This document shows positions 9,509 through 19,000 of a stretch of 64,000 nt of DNA, one piece after another; position 1 is the stretch's first letter; every line of letters begins with the position of its first letter. Location: NCBI RefSeq assembly GCF_001696715.1, contig NZ_MBFM01000002.1, positions 208,218-272,217 of the forward strand, given 5' to 3'. The translations under genes were made by a program, and so were the position numbers. Under the pieces are notes generated by a model that did not search any database, was not told the DNA's origin, and worked only from the letters and a program-made list of their open reading frames with translations. This DNA comes from Thauera phenolivorans (GTDB lineage Bacteria; Pseudomonadota; Gammaproteobacteria; Burkholderiales; Rhodocyclaceae).

Positions 9509-10294
9509 ATGCTCACGCAACTCAAGCGCTGGCTCGGCCTCGCCGCGGCCGAGCAGGGGATCGACGACGCGCTCTGGCGCCGCGCCGAGGCCCGCCTGCC
9601 CTTCCTCGACTTCCTGCCAGACGCCGACCGCCCGCGGCTGCGCACGATGGCCGCCGAGTTCCTCGCCAGCAAGCAGTTCCACGGCGCGCACGGCCTCCGG
9701 CTCGACGACGAGATGCTGCTGGGCATCGCGTTGCAGGCCTGCCTTCCGGTGCTCAACATCGGGCTCGAGGCCTACCGCGGCTGGGTCGGCGTAATCGTTT
9801 ACCCCGGCGATTTCGTGGTGCCGCGACAGGAGGTCGACGACAGCGGCGTGGTGCATGAATACGACGACGAGGTCCTCGGCGAGGCCTGGGAAGGCGGCCC
9901 GGTGCTGCTGTCCTGGTTCGACGAGGCGGATGCGCCCGAGGGCGTCAACGTGGTGATCCACGAGTTCGCGCACAAGCTCGACATGGAGAACGGCGGCGTC
10001 GACGGCCTGCCGCCGCTGCCCCCCGGTATGTCGCGTGCTGCCTGGGCGGCGGCCTTCACCGCCGCCTACGAGACATTCTGCGCCGAGGTGGATGCCGGCC
10101 GCGACACCGTGCTCGACCCCTACGGCGCCGAGCACCCGGGGGAGTTCTTCGCGGTCGCCTCGGAAGCCTTCTTCGAGACCCCGCTCGCGCTGCAGGGCCG
10201 CTATCCCGAGGTGTACGGACAGCTCGCGCGCTTCTACCAGCTCGACCCCGCCGCCGGCGAACGCGCGCTCGACCGCGAGGCCCGGGTGCAATGA
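9509..10294 (+). CDS. mtfA: MtfA-family zinc metallopeptidase (M90)
   Basis: In enterobacteria MtfA is a cytosolic zinc aminopeptidase that also titrates the repressor Mlc and so affects glucose-PTS expression. The 261-residue protein carries the gluzincin motif HEFAHKLD: His151, Glu152 and His155, at nearly the same positions as in E. coli MtfA. A downstream Glu in the EFFAVASEAFFE segment is the likely third zinc ligand. The ATG at 9509 has no strong Shine-Dalgarno. The last codons overlap the next gene by four bases (ATGA). No PTS gene is visible nearby, so the Mlc role may not apply here; the metallopeptidase assignment rests on the motif and length. Confidence 0.9.
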   Translation: MLTQLKRWLGLAAAEQGIDDALWRRAEARLPFLDFLPDADRPRLRTMAAEFLASKQFHGAHGLRLDDEMLLGIALQACLPVLNIGLEAYRGWVGVIVYPGDFVVPRQEVDDSGVVHEYDDEVLGEAWEGGPVLLSWFDEADAPEGVNVVIHEFAHKLDMENGGVDGLPPLPPGMSRAAWAAAFTAAYETFCAEVDAGRDTVLDPYGAEHPGEFFAVASEAFFETPLALQGRYPEVYGQLARFYQLDPAAGERALDREARVQ

Positions 10295-10758
10295 CCGATG
10301 CGCGCAAGCGTCTCCTGATCGTCTATCACACCCAATCGGGCAACACCGGCCAGCTCGCCGACGCGGTGCTGCGCGGCGCGCGCCGGGTGGCGGAGGTGGA
10401 CACGGTGATCAAGCGCGCCTTCGACGCCGGCACCGAGGACCTGCTCGCGTGCGACGCCCTGCTGCTCGGCACGCCGGAGAACTTCGGCTACATGTCGGGC
10501 GCGCTGAAGGACTTCTTCGACCGCACCTACTACCCCTGCGAAGGCCGTCTGGAAGGCCTGCCCTACGCCGTCTTCGTCAGCGCCGGCAACGACGGCAGCG
10601 GCGCGGTGCGCGAGATCGGGCGCATCGCGAAGGGCTACGGATGGAAGCCGGCGGCCGAGGCGCTGATCGCCCGCAAGGGCATCGCGGCCGAAGATCTCGC
10701 CCGCGCCGAGGAGCTCGGCGAAGGCTTCGCCACCGCGCTGTCGATCGGCATCCTCTGA
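10291..10758 (+). CDS. Flavodoxin-like / NAD(P)H-dependent oxidoreductase
   Basis: A 155-residue flavodoxin-fold protein. The FMN-phosphate loop is HTQSGNTGQL (13-22); the second flavin-binding loops appear as GTPENFGYMSGALKDFF and SAGNDGSG. This loop style resembles short WrbA-like or NADPH-dependent FMN reductase proteins rather than electron-transfer flavodoxins. It starts in an ATGA overlap with mtfA, so the two are translationally coupled and probably work in one transcript. The physiological partner or substrate is not evident. Confidence 0.8.
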   Translation: MTDARKRLLIVYHTQSGNTGQLADAVLRGARRVAEVDTVIKRAFDAGTEDLLACDALLLGTPENFGYMSGALKDFFDRTYYPCEGRLEGLPYAVFVSAGNDGSGAVREIGRIAKGYGWKPAAEALIARKGIAAEDLARAEELGEGFATALSIGIL

Positions 10759-10870
10759 AGGCGTCGATCACGGTTGGCAGTCGCGGCGCAAATCGCTAAG
10801 CTGAAATCGCAGCCGGACGCGCAACTGTCCGCGGCCGGCGCAAAAAAGTGCACGCAACGGAGGCTGTCAA

Positions 10871-11311
10871 ATGTCTATGACCTGGATTCTGGTTGCCAAC
10901 GCCAGCCTGGCGAAACTCTATGAAAACTCCGGCCCCAACAAGGGCCTCAAGCTGGTCAAGGAACTGGTCCACCCCGAAAGCCGACAGAAGAACGGCGAAC
11001 TCGTCTCCGACCGATCTGGCGCGATGGCCGGCAACGGCACCGGCGGCGGCTCGATGCAGCCGCAGACGCTGCCAAAGCAGCACGAAGCGAAGGTGTTCGC
11101 ACAGGAGATCGCGCAGGAGCTATATCAGGGCCGCGCAACCAATGCCTACAAGCGTCTCGTGCTGGTGGCGCCGCCCTCCTTCATGGGCATGCTCAACGGT
11201 GTGCTCGACGCGCCCACCGCGCAACTCGTCACCGACCGTTTCGAAAAGGATTACACCAAGACGCCCGACGGCGAGCTCGCCGGTCACCTGTCATCGGCGG
11301 TCTTCGTCTGA
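10871..11311 (+). CDS. Host attachment family protein
   Basis: A 146-residue protein of the family named for a protein required for attachment to host cells, related to the archaeal/bacterial release-factor-like (baeRF) fold. Typical features are WILVANASLAKLYENSG (N-terminal strand with a conserved Asn/Ala-rich turn), the central KQHEAKVFAQEIAQEL segment and LVLVAPPSFMGML before a C-terminal EKDYTKTP. The ATG at 10871 is served by a good GGAGG at 10859-10863. It is monocistronic: 112 bp after the flavodoxin gene and followed by a strong intrinsic terminator. The family name comes from a plant-associated bacterium; the molecular role is not established. Confidence 0.85.
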   Translation: MSMTWILVANASLAKLYENSGPNKGLKLVKELVHPESRQKNGELVSDRSGAMAGNGTGGGSMQPQTLPKQHEAKVFAQEIAQELYQGRATNAYKRLVLVAPPSFMGMLNGVLDAPTAQLVTDRFEKDYTKTPDGELAGHLSSAVFV

Positions 11312-11355
11312 AACAGCTTCCGCCGCTGCTTCTCCACAAGCGGCCCTGCTGACCA

Positions 11356-11381
11356 ACGGGGCGCGAGGCGCCCCGTTTCTT
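11356..11381 (+). terminator. Rho-independent terminator of the host-attachment gene
   Basis: A perfect 9-bp GC-rich stem (11356-11364 pairing with 11368-11376) closes a 3-base GAG loop and is followed by TTCTT (11377-11381). It sits 45 bp after the stop codon at 11311. On the minus strand no T-run follows, so it serves only the rightward transcript. Confidence 0.85.
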
Positions 11382-11382
11382 G

Positions 11383-12006
11383 TCATGCAACCGCGTCGCC
11401 CGTGCCAGGGCCCGCCCTGCCGTCGTCGCCGTCCGTCGCCTCCCCGGCTGCGCCGCCGCGCAGCGGCCAGCGCCCGAGGATCCGGTACTGCGCGCCTTCG
11501 GCACGCCGTCCGGACTCCACCAGCACGAAATCCCCGACCTGCCAGCCGAGTTCGCGCGTGAGCGGCTGCGGTGCTTGTCGCGCATTGCGCACCAGCGTGA
11601 GGTGAGCGGAGAAGGGGCGCTCCTCGAGGCCGAAGCCTGCGGCGCGCAATGCCTGCGACAGGGAGGCGACGAGCGCTTCGAGCGCCGGCGGCGTATCGTC
11701 TGGCGCGAGCCACACCACCCGGTTGCCCTTCCAGCTGCCGCTGCGCGTGAGTGCCAGCCCGAAGGGCGCAGCGCGCAGCCTGCCCGCCAGCGCCAACAAC
11801 TCGTCCACCCGCGCGCGCGGCACCTCCCCGAGGAAGGCGAGCGTCAGGTGAAGGCTCGCCTCGCGCATCAGCCGGCCGCCGCAGTCGGCGTGCAGTCCGC
11901 TACCGATCTCGTGCAGCGCCGCGGCGGTGCGGGTGTCCGGCCACAGGGCGAAGAAGACGCGGGCGCGATCAGCCGGCGCAGGACGCGGCGCAGCGGGCTC
12001 AGGCAT
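11383..12006 (-). CDS. thpR: RNA 2',3'-cyclic phosphodiesterase
   Basis: A LigT/ThpR-type 2H phosphoesterase that opens 2',3'-cyclic phosphates on RNA and can join tRNA halves through 2'-5' linkages. The 207-residue protein has the two hallmark HxTx motifs, HLTL at His53 and HLTL at His135, with the usual FFALWPD opening. The frame is open upstream, but the extra residues are a low-complexity arginine-rich shadow of ispF. The ATG at 12006 overlaps the 3' end of ispF by 8 bases, so it is the third gene of ispD-ispF-thpR. Why an RNA phosphoesterase follows the MEP-pathway genes is unclear. Confidence 0.9.
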   Translation of the reverse strand: MPEPAAPRPAPADRARVFFALWPDTRTAAALHEIGSGLHADCGGRLMREASLHLTLAFLGEVPRARVDELLALAGRLRAAPFGLALTRSGSWKGNRVVWLAPDDTPPALEALVASLSQALRAAGFGLEERPFSAHLTLVRNARQAPQPLTRELGWQVGDFVLVESGRRAEGAQYRILGRWPLRGGAAGEATDGDDGRAGPGTGDAVA

Positions 12007-12502
12007 CGCGCGCGAGCAGAGCCACGACCTGCGCGGCGATCCCCTCGCCCCGCCCGGTGAAGCCGAGCTTCTCGGTGGTCTTGCCCTTGATGTTGACCGC
12101 CGCCGGCTCGATCGCGAGGTCGTCGGCGATGTTCGACACCATCGCCGGGGCGTGCGGCAGGATGCGCGGCGCACGGCAGATGACCGTGGCGTCGACGTTG
12201 ATCACCCGCCAGCCCGCGGCGCGCACCCGGGCGAAGGCTTCGCGCAGCAGCACTCGACTGTCCGCGCCGGCGTGCGCAGGATCGCTGTCGGGAAACAGGC
12301 GTCCGATGTCGCCCAGCCCGGCGGCGCCGAGCAAGGCGTCGGTGAGCGCGTGCAGCAGCACATCGGCGTCGGAATGGCCAAGCAGGCCGGCCACGTACGG
12401 GATATCGACCCCGCCGATGATCAGCTTGCGGCCGGGCACGAGGGCGTGGACGTCGAAACCCTGCCCGATGCGGAAGGAGATGTCGTGCATGGGAATGCTC
12501 AT
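11999..12502 (-). CDS. ispF: 2-C-methyl-D-erythritol 2,4-cyclodiphosphate synthase
   Basis: Fifth enzyme of the MEP isoprenoid pathway. The 167-residue trimeric enzyme shows its zinc ligands Asp17 and His19 (GFDVHAL) and His51, in the signature [12 protein letters not shown], plus the C-terminal [18 protein letters not shown] second ATG four codons downstream (12490) is an alternative start. It is directly downstream of ispD, with a 4-bp gap, the common proteobacterial arrangement, and overlaps thpR. Confidence 0.97.
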   Translation of the reverse strand: MSIPMHDISFRIGQGFDVHALVPGRKLIIGGVDIPYVAGLLGHSDADVLLHALTDALLGAAGLGDIGRLFPDSDPAHAGADSRVLLREAFARVRAAGWRVINVDATVICRAPRILPHAPAMVSNIADDLAIEPAAVNIKGKTTEKLGFTGRGEGIAAQVVALLARDA

Positions 12503-12506
12503 TGGC

Positions 12507-13208
12507 TCAGCCCTGTCGGTTGCGGAGGATCCACTCGGCGAGGTGGAGGTCGAGCGGATAGGTCACCTTGAGATTGGTCGCGTCGCCCGCCACGAGGCGC
12601 GGACGCAGACCGGCGGCCTCGATCGCACCGGCCTCGTCGGTCACCGCGCTAGCCGACTCGAGCGCGCGACGCAGCATCACGTAGCGGAACATCTGCGGCG
12701 TCTGTGCCTGCCACAGCCCCTCGCGCGCGACCGTGCCCGCCACCCGGCGATTGGCGTCGGCGCGCTTCAGGGTGTCGGCCACCGGCACCGCGAGCAGACC
12801 GCCGACTTCGTCGTCGGCGAGCTCGCGTACCAGGCGATCGATGTGCCAGGGTGCGATACAGGGACGTGCGGCGTCATGTACCAGTACCCAGTCGGCGGGC
12901 TCCACCTTCGCGCCGATCGCGCGCAGGCCGCCGAGCACGGTGTCGGCGCGGGTCGCGCCGCCGCAGAACAGCGGCACCAGCTTCGGCCCGAGCGCCGCCC
13001 AGTCGTGGCGCGCCCACTCGGCGTCATCCACCGAAAGCACGACGAAGACCTCGTCGATGTCGGGCGCGGCGCACAGCGTGGCGAGCGCATGATGGATCAG
13101 CGGCCGGCCGAGCAGCGGCAGGTACTGCTTGGGCTGCGAGGCACCCATGCGCGAACCGCTGCCGGCGGCAGGAACCAGCGCGAAATGTCGGGGTCGGGAA
13201 GCTTGCAT
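12507..13208 (-). CDS. ispD: 2-C-methyl-D-erythritol 4-phosphate cytidylyltransferase
   Basis: Third enzyme of the MEP pathway: couples MEP with CTP to give CDP-ME. The 233-residue protein carries the nucleotidyltransferase loop [12 protein letters not shown] (about 11-22), the substrate Lys in [21 protein letters not shown] and the C-terminal [11 protein letters not shown]. Length and motifs are typical. First gene of the minus-strand unit ispD-ispF-thpR, divergent from the Memo-like gene with 177 bp between the starts. Confidence 0.97.
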   Translation of the reverse strand: MQASRPRHFALVPAAGSGSRMGASQPKQYLPLLGRPLIHHALATLCAAPDIDEVFVVLSVDDAEWARHDWAALGPKLVPLFCGGATRADTVLGGLRAIGAKVEPADWVLVHDAARPCIAPWHIDRLVRELADDEVGGLLAVPVADTLKRADANRRVAGTVAREGLWQAQTPQMFRYVMLRRALESASAVTDEAGAIEAAGLRPRLVAGDATNLKVTYPLDLHLAEWILRNRQG

Positions 13209-13385
13209 GCGCGGATTCTAGCCGAAGCCCGTCCCAGCCATGAACGACGCCTTCGCGCGCGACCCGTCCCCCACCGAGCCCCCGTGCCGAGACCGATCGG
13301 CATCGGCCTGTCGATCGGTCTCCCCGCGAGCGTATTCGCCGCCGGGCGCCTATACTTTTTCAAGCGCAACACGGAACCAGTCGAG

Positions 13386-14210
13386 ATGGCCACTGCTTCG
13401 ATCCGGCCGGCCGCGGTGGCCGGCTATTTCTACCCCCGCGACGAACAGGCGCTGCGCGCCCAGCTCGCCGGGATGTTGTCGAGTTCGGTGCCGCTGGAGA
13501 CGGTCAGCGCACCGAAGGCGGTGATCGTCCCCCACGCGGGCTACGTCTATTCCGGCCCGGTCGCGGCCGCGGCCTATGCCGCGCTCGCGCCGCTGCGCGC
13601 GATCGTGCGTCGCGTGGTCCTGCTCGGGCCCGCGCATCGCGTCTGGGTGGACGGCTTCGCGCTGCCTGCGGCGCAGAGCTTCAGGACCCCGCTGGGCGAG
13701 GTGCTGCTGAGCCGCCCCGACTGGCTGGCACTGCAGTCGCGCGGCGACGTGGTGGTCGACGACGCCCCCCACGCCTTCGAGCACTGCCTCGAAGTACAGC
13801 TGCCCTTCCTGCAGACGGTCGTCGAGAGCTTCGTGCTCGTTCCGCTGCTCGTCGGCAACGCGTCGAGCGAGGCGGTGGCCGAGGTCCTCGAGAGCCTGTG
13901 GGGCGGGCCGGAAACCCTGATCGTGATCAGCTCCGACCTCTCCCACTATCACCCCTACGCCGCCGCCCAGGCGCTCGACCGCGTCACCGTAGACCGGGTG
14001 CTCGCGCTGCGCCCGGACCTCGACCACGAGCAGGCCTGCGGCGCGACGCCGATCAACGGCCTGCTCCACCTGGCCCGACGTCACCATCTCGCGCCGATCC
14101 TGCTCGATCTGCGCAACTCCGGCGACACCGCCGGCGACCGCAGCAGCGTCGTCGGCTACGCCAGCATCGCCTTCAGCGAGGACGCCCGCGATGACAGCAA
14201 CACCCACTGA
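13386..14210 (+). CDS. amrB: AmmeMemoRadiSam system protein B (Memo-like)
   Basis: A 274-residue Memo-family protein. Memo proteins share the fold of class III extradiol dioxygenases and bind a redox metal. The ligand set is present here: His50 in VPHAGYVYSG, His84 in GPAHRV and Cys218 in ACGATPINGL, with the companion SSDLSHYHPY. The start at 13386 gives MATASIRPAAVAGYFYP, the normal Memo N-terminus; the much longer open frame upstream is a shadow of ispD/ispF. A TATACT (13351-13356) lies 30 bp upstream as a possible -10, without a good -35. The next gene starts inside its last 20 bases, so the three system genes are translationally coupled. The biochemical role is unknown. Confidence 0.9.
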   Translation: MATASIRPAAVAGYFYPRDEQALRAQLAGMLSSSVPLETVSAPKAVIVPHAGYVYSGPVAAAAYAALAPLRAIVRRVVLLGPAHRVWVDGFALPAAQSFRTPLGEVLLSRPDWLALQSRGDVVVDDAPHAFEHCLEVQLPFLQTVVESFVLVPLLVGNASSEAVAEVLESLWGGPETLIVISSDLSHYHPYAAAQALDRVTVDRVLALRPDLDHEQACGATPINGLLHLARRHHLAPILLDLRNSGDTAGDRSSVVGYASIAFSEDARDDSNTH

Positions 14211-14763
14211 TGCAGGCGTGCGGCTGCTCGCGCTGGCGCGGGCATCGATCGCCAACGCCCTCGGCCTCGGGCCCGCGCCGCGCTGGGACGACGATCCCGC
14301 GTTGCGCGCACGCGGCGCCACCTTCGTGACCCTGACGCTCGACGACGAGCTGCGCGGCTGCATCGGCAGCCTGAAGCCGCATCGCACGCTCGGCGAGGAC
14401 GTGGTCGCCAACGCGCGCGCCGCGGCCCTCGAGGACCCGCGTTTCCCGCCGCTGTCGGCCGCGGAGTTCGGGCGCGTTCACATCGGTGTCTCGCTGCTTT
14501 CGCCCTCCGAGTTCATCGACTTCGCCGACGAGGCCGAGCTGCTGGGCAAGCTGCGCCCCGGGGTGGACGGTCTGACCCTCTTTTCCGGCTGCGGCGGCGC
14601 CACCTTCCTGCCTCAGGTGTGGGAACAGCTGCCCGAGCCGGCGCAGTTCCTCGCCGCCCTCAAGCGCAAGGCCGGGCTCGACCCCGCGCGGCCGGCCGCC
14701 GGCCTGATGGCGGCACGTTACACCGTTGAAAAGTGGGACGAAAACCCCGAGGAGGTGGAATGA
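14191..14763 (+). CDS. amrA: AmmeMemoRadiSam system protein A (AMMECR1-like)
   Basis: A 190-residue AMMECR1-domain protein, the second component of the AmmeMemoRadiSam set. The family motif appears as ELRGCIGSL with Cys57; other conserved segments are ARAAALEDPRFPPL and a C-terminal Cys/Gly stretch, FSGCGGATFLPQVWEQL. The start overlaps the end of the Memo-like gene, and its stop overlaps the radical-SAM start (ATGA). Human AMMECR1 has the same domain, but no activity has been fixed for the bacterial protein. Assigned by motif and by its place between the two partners. Confidence 0.9.
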   Translation: MTATPTDAGVRLLALARASIANALGLGPAPRWDDDPALRARGATFVTLTLDDELRGCIGSLKPHRTLGEDVVANARAAALEDPRFPPLSAAEFGRVHIGVSLLSPSEFIDFADEAELLGKLRPGVDGLTLFSGCGGATFLPQVWEQLPEPAQFLAALKRKAGLDPARPAAGLMAARYTVEKWDENPEEVE

Positions 14764-15842
14764 ACCATCCCGGACGCTACTGGCACGCGCTCGACGACGG
14801 CCGTCTGCAGTGCGACCTCTGCCCGCGCTACTGCAAGCTGCACGACGCGCAGCGCGGCGCCTGTTTCGTGCGCATGCGCGAGGGCGGGCAGGTCGTGCTG
14901 ACCACCTACGGCCGCAGCTCGGGCTTCTGCATCGACCCGATCGAGAAAAAGCCCCTTTACCACTTCTACCCGGGTAGCAGCGTCTTTTCCTTCGGCACCG
15001 CCGGCTGCAATCTCGCCTGCAAGTTCTGCCAGAACTGGGACATCTCCAAGTCTCGCGAGATGGACAGCCTGATGGACGCGGCCTTGCCCGAGGAGATCGC
15101 GGCCACCGCCGCCCGCCATGGCTGCCGCAGCGTCGCCTTCACCTACAACGACCCGGTGATCTTCGCCGAGTACGCGATGGACGTGGCCGACGCCTGCCAT
15201 GCGCGCGGGCTGAAAACGGTCGCGGTCACCGCCGGCTACATCACCGAGCTCGCCCGGGGCGACTTCTTTGCGAAGATGGACGCCGCAAACGTCGACCTCA
15301 AGGCATTCACCGACGACTTCTACGTCAAGCTGTGCGGCGGCCATCTTCAGCCGGTGCTCGACACCCTGATCTGGCTGCGCCACGAGACCGACGTCTGGGT
15401 CGAGCTGACCACCCTGCTGATCCCCGGCCACAACGATTCCGACGCCGAGATCGCCGCCCTCGCCGCCTGGGTGCGCAACGAGCTCGGCGCCGACGTGCCG
15501 CTGCACTTCTCCGCCTTCCACCCCGACTTCAAGATGAACGAAGTGCCGTCCACGCCGCCCGCGACGCTGGTGCGGGCTCGTCGCCTCGCACTCGAGGCCG
15601 GGCTGCAGCATGTCTATACCGGCAACGTGCACAACGTGGAGGGTGACACCACGTCCTGCCCGGGCTGCGGGGCCAGGTTGATCGTGCGCGACTGGTACGA
15701 GATCCGCGACTACCGCCTCGACCCCAAAGGCGCCTGCCCGGGCTGCGGCAAGCTGCTCGCCGGTCGCTTCGGCGAGTATGGCGAGCATGGCGAGCCCTTC
15801 GGCGCGCGCCGCATTCCGGTGGCAATCCACCGCGGCGCCTGA
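14760..15842 (+). CDS. amrS: AmmeMemoRadiSam system radical SAM enzyme
   Basis: A 360-residue radical S-adenosylmethionine protein. The 4Fe-4S cluster cysteines are Cys83, Cys87 and Cys90 (CNLACKFC, followed by QNWDISK). There are extra cysteine pairs: an N-terminal CDLCPRYC ending in GACFVR, and a C-terminal rubredoxin-like zinc site made of two CPGCG knuckles about 25 residues apart. It resembles pyruvate-formate-lyase-activating enzymes in the TYNDPVIFAEY and HFSAFHPDFKM segments but belongs to the AmmeMemoRadiSam subfamily. The start ATG at 14760 overlaps the stop of the A gene. The target of the radical chemistry is not known; coupling suggests it acts with the other two proteins. Confidence 0.92.
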   Translation: MNHPGRYWHALDDGRLQCDLCPRYCKLHDAQRGACFVRMREGGQVVLTTYGRSSGFCIDPIEKKPLYHFYPGSSVFSFGTAGCNLACKFCQNWDISKSREMDSLMDAALPEEIAATAARHGCRSVAFTYNDPVIFAEYAMDVADACHARGLKTVAVTAGYITELARGDFFAKMDAANVDLKAFTDDFYVKLCGGHLQPVLDTLIWLRHETDVWVELTTLLIPGHNDSDAEIAALAAWVRNELGADVPLHFSAFHPDFKMNEVPSTPPATLVRARRLALEAGLQHVYTGNVHNVEGDTTSCPGCGARLIVRDWYEIRDYRLDPKGACPGCGKLLAGRFGEYGEHGEPFGARRIPVAIHRGA

Positions 15843-15930
15843 CGGGCTGGCGCCGGCGCCCGTCACGAAGGCACCGTAGGCGCCCGACATCAGGGCGATC
15901 GCGGTCTTAATCGCGGGCGCCTTCACCGTC

Positions 15931-15957
15931 GATCGCGCAGAGGGCTGCGCTCCTACA
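15931..15957. repeat. REP-like imperfect palindrome
   Basis: The stretch contains GCGCAG-AGGG-CTGCGC (15935-15950), followed by TCCTAC. This resembles the interspersed extragenic palindromes of the GTAGGAGCGCAGCCC type found in many beta- and gammaproteobacteria. Only one copy is present in this window, so repetition cannot be shown here. It lies in the 238-bp gap between amrS and mfd. Confidence 0.35.
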
Positions 15958-16011
15958 GAAACCCGTGGGGCCGTGCGCTGCAATCGCCGCGCGGCGGCGG
16001 TGGCCGGTCGC

Positions 16012-16017
16012 TATAAT
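16012..16017 (+). promoter_or_regulatory. Candidate -10 element of mfd
   Basis: A perfect TATAAT, 64 bp upstream of the mfd ATG, in an otherwise very GC-rich gap. No recognisable -35 hexamer lies 16-18 bp upstream. Confidence 0.4.
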
Positions 16018-16080
16018 TCGTCCTCTTTCCGCCCACGCGCGCAGCCGGTAATCGAGCCAGCCGCGCTATTGACGCTTCCG

Positions 16081-19000
16081 ATGCCCCGCTCCCGCCCCGC
16101 CCTGCTGCCCGATCTCGCCGCCCTGAAACTGCCCAAACCGGGCGTCCGCCTCGAACTGCCTCCGCTCGCCGGCTCGGCGGACGCGCTGGCGATCGCCGAA
16201 CTGGCGGGTCGCGGGCAGATGCTGTTGGTGATCACCGCCAACCCGCTCGACGCTCAGCGCCTGCGCGAGGAGCTGGCCTGGGTCGCCGCGGGGCTGCGCC
16301 TGCACCTGCTGCCGGACTGGGAGACCCTGCCCTACGACAACTTCTCGCCCCACCAGGACCTCATCTCCGAGCGCCTGTCGACCCTGTATGCGGTCAGTCG
16401 CGGCGAGGTCGACGTCCTGCTGGTGCCGGCCTCAACCGCGCTCTACCGGCTCGCGCCGCCCGCCTTCCTCGCCGCCTACACTTTCTTCCTCAAGCAGGGC
16501 GATCGTCTCGACCTCGACCGGCTGCGCGAGCAGATGACGGTGGCAGGCTACAACCATGTCACCCAGGTGGTGAGTCCGGGCGAGTTCTCGGTGCGCGGCG
16601 GCCTGCTCGACCTCTTCCCGATGGGTGCGCCGCTGCCCTACCGGGTCGACCTGTTCGACGAAGAGATCGAAAGCATCAAGACCTTCGATCCCGACACCCA
16701 GCGCACGGTCTATCCGGTGCCCGAGATCCGCATGCTCCCGGCGCGCGAGTTTCCGCTCGACGAGCCGGCCCGGGTGCGCTTCCGCAGCCGCTTCCGCGAA
16801 ACCTTCGAGGGCGATCCGAGCCGCTCGACGATCTACAAGGATGTGTCCAACGGCATCGCCCCGGCCGGCATCGAGTACTACCTGCCGCTGTTCTTCGAGG
16901 ACACCGCCACCCTCGGCGACTACCTCCCGGCAGGCACGCCGGTGCTGCTGCACCACGACGTGCCGACGGCGATCACCGAGTTCTGGCGCGACACCCGCTC
17001 CCGCCACGACCTGCTCAAGGGCGACCGCAGCCGCCCGGTGATGGCACCCGATGCGCTGTTCCTGACCGAGGAAGCCTTCTTCCTCGCCCTCAAGGAGCAC
17101 CCGCGTCTCCTGCTCGGCGCCGGTACGGAGGGCGGCCCCGCTCTGCCGCTGCCCGCGCTCGCCGTCGAGCGCAAGGCCACCGACCCGCTGCACAAGCTCA
17201 AGGATTTCTGCACCGGCTTCGATGGCCGCGTACTGCTGCTGGCCGACTCCGCCGGCCGGCGCGAGACGATCGCCGAGTTCCTCGCCGAGTATGGCCTGCA
17301 GCCGGCGGCGAGCGCCGACTTCGACGCCTTCGTCGACGGCGACGCGCCGCTCGCGCTCGGCGTCGGTCCGCTCGCCTCGGGCTTCGTGCTGCCGGACGCG
17401 GCGATCGCGGTCGTCACCGAAACCGAGCTCTACGCCACCACCGCCCGCACCCGCAGCCGGCGCGACGCGCGCAAGGCCGCCACCATGGAAGGCTGGCTGC
17501 GCGACCTCTCCGAGCTGAAGATCGGCGACCCGGTGGTGCATATCTCGCACGGCATCGGCCGCTACCTTGGCCTGGTGCATATGAACCTCGGCGAAGGCGA
17601 CACCGAGTTCCTGCACTTGGAATACAACGGCGGCGACAAGCTCTACGTGCCGGTGTCGCAGCTGCACGTGATCACGCGCTACGCCGGTGCCGACCCGGAA
17701 GCGGTCGACCTTCACCGCCTCGGCTCCGGCCAGTGGGAAAAGGCGAAGAAGAAGGCGGCGATGCAGGTGCGCGACACCGCCGCCGAGCTGCTCGCGCTCT
17801 ACGCCCAGCGCGCGGCGCGCGCCGGCCATCGCTTCGACTTCAAGCAGCACGACCTCGAAGCCTTCGCCGAGGCCTTCGGTTTCGAGACCACCCCCGACCA
17901 GCAGGCGGCGATCGACGCCGTTGTCGCCGACATGAAGTCGGGCCGCCCGATGGATCGCCTGGTGTGCGGCGACGTCGGTTTCGGCAAGACCGAGGTCGCG
18001 CTGCGCGCCGCCTTCGTCGCGGTCGCGGACGGCAAGCAGGTGGTGGTGCTGTGCCCGACCACGCTGCTCGCCGAGCAGCACTACCAGACTTTCGCCGACC
18101 GCTTCGCCGACTGGCCGATCAAGGTCGCCGAGCTGTCGCGCTTCAAATCGGCCAAGGAGCAGGCCGAGGCGATCCGCCTGCTCGCCGAGGGCAAGGTCGA
18201 CATCCTCATCGGCACCCACCGCCTGCTGCAGAAGGACGTGCAGTTCAAGCGCCTCGGGCTCGTCGTCATCGACGAGGAGCACCGCTTCGGCGTGCGCCAG
18301 AAGGAAGCGCTGAAAGCGCTGCGCAGCGAGGTCGACATCCTGACCCTCACCGCGACTCCGATCCCGCGCACCCTCGGCCTGGCGATGGAGGGCCTGCGCG
18401 AGTTCTCGGTGATCGCCACCGCGCCGCAGAAGCGGCTGGCGATCAAGACCTTCGTCCAGTCCTACGGCAAGGGCATCGTGCGCGAGGCGGTGCTGCGCGA
18501 GTTCAAGCGCGGCGGCCAGGTGTATTTCCTCCACAATGAGGTCGACACGATCGAGAACATGCGCGACACGCTCGCCGAGCTGCTGCCCGAGGCCCGCATC
18601 GTGATCGGTCACGGCCAGCTGCCCGAGCGCGAGCTTGAACGCGTGATGCGCGACTTCACGCAGCAGCGCGCCAATCTGCTCTTGTGCACCACGATCATCG
18701 AGACCGGCATCGACATTCCCACTGCCAACACCATCATCATCAACCGCGCCGACCGCTTCGGCCTCGCGCAGCTGCACCAGCTTCGCGGCCGCGTCGGGCG
18801 CAGCCACCACCAGGCCTACGCCTACCTGCTGACCGACGCCGAGGCGCGGCCGACGCCACAGGCGCGCAAGCGCCTCGAGGCGATCGCGATGATGGAGGAG
18901 CTCGGCTCCGGCTTTTACCTCGCGATGCACGACCTCGAGATTCGTGGCGCCGGCGAGGTGCTCGGCGAGAACCAGTCCGGCGAGATCCAGCAGGTCGGCT

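Noticed and set aside
11751..13385. Long N-terminal extension of the Memo-like gene (open frame from 11751)
   Set aside because: The extra roughly 545 residues are low-complexity and antisense to ispD and ispF; the conserved Memo N-terminus begins at 13386.
15843..15866. Hairpin directly after amrS as terminator
   Set aside because: The stem GACGGGC/GCCCGTC is followed by ACGAAGG, with no T-tract.
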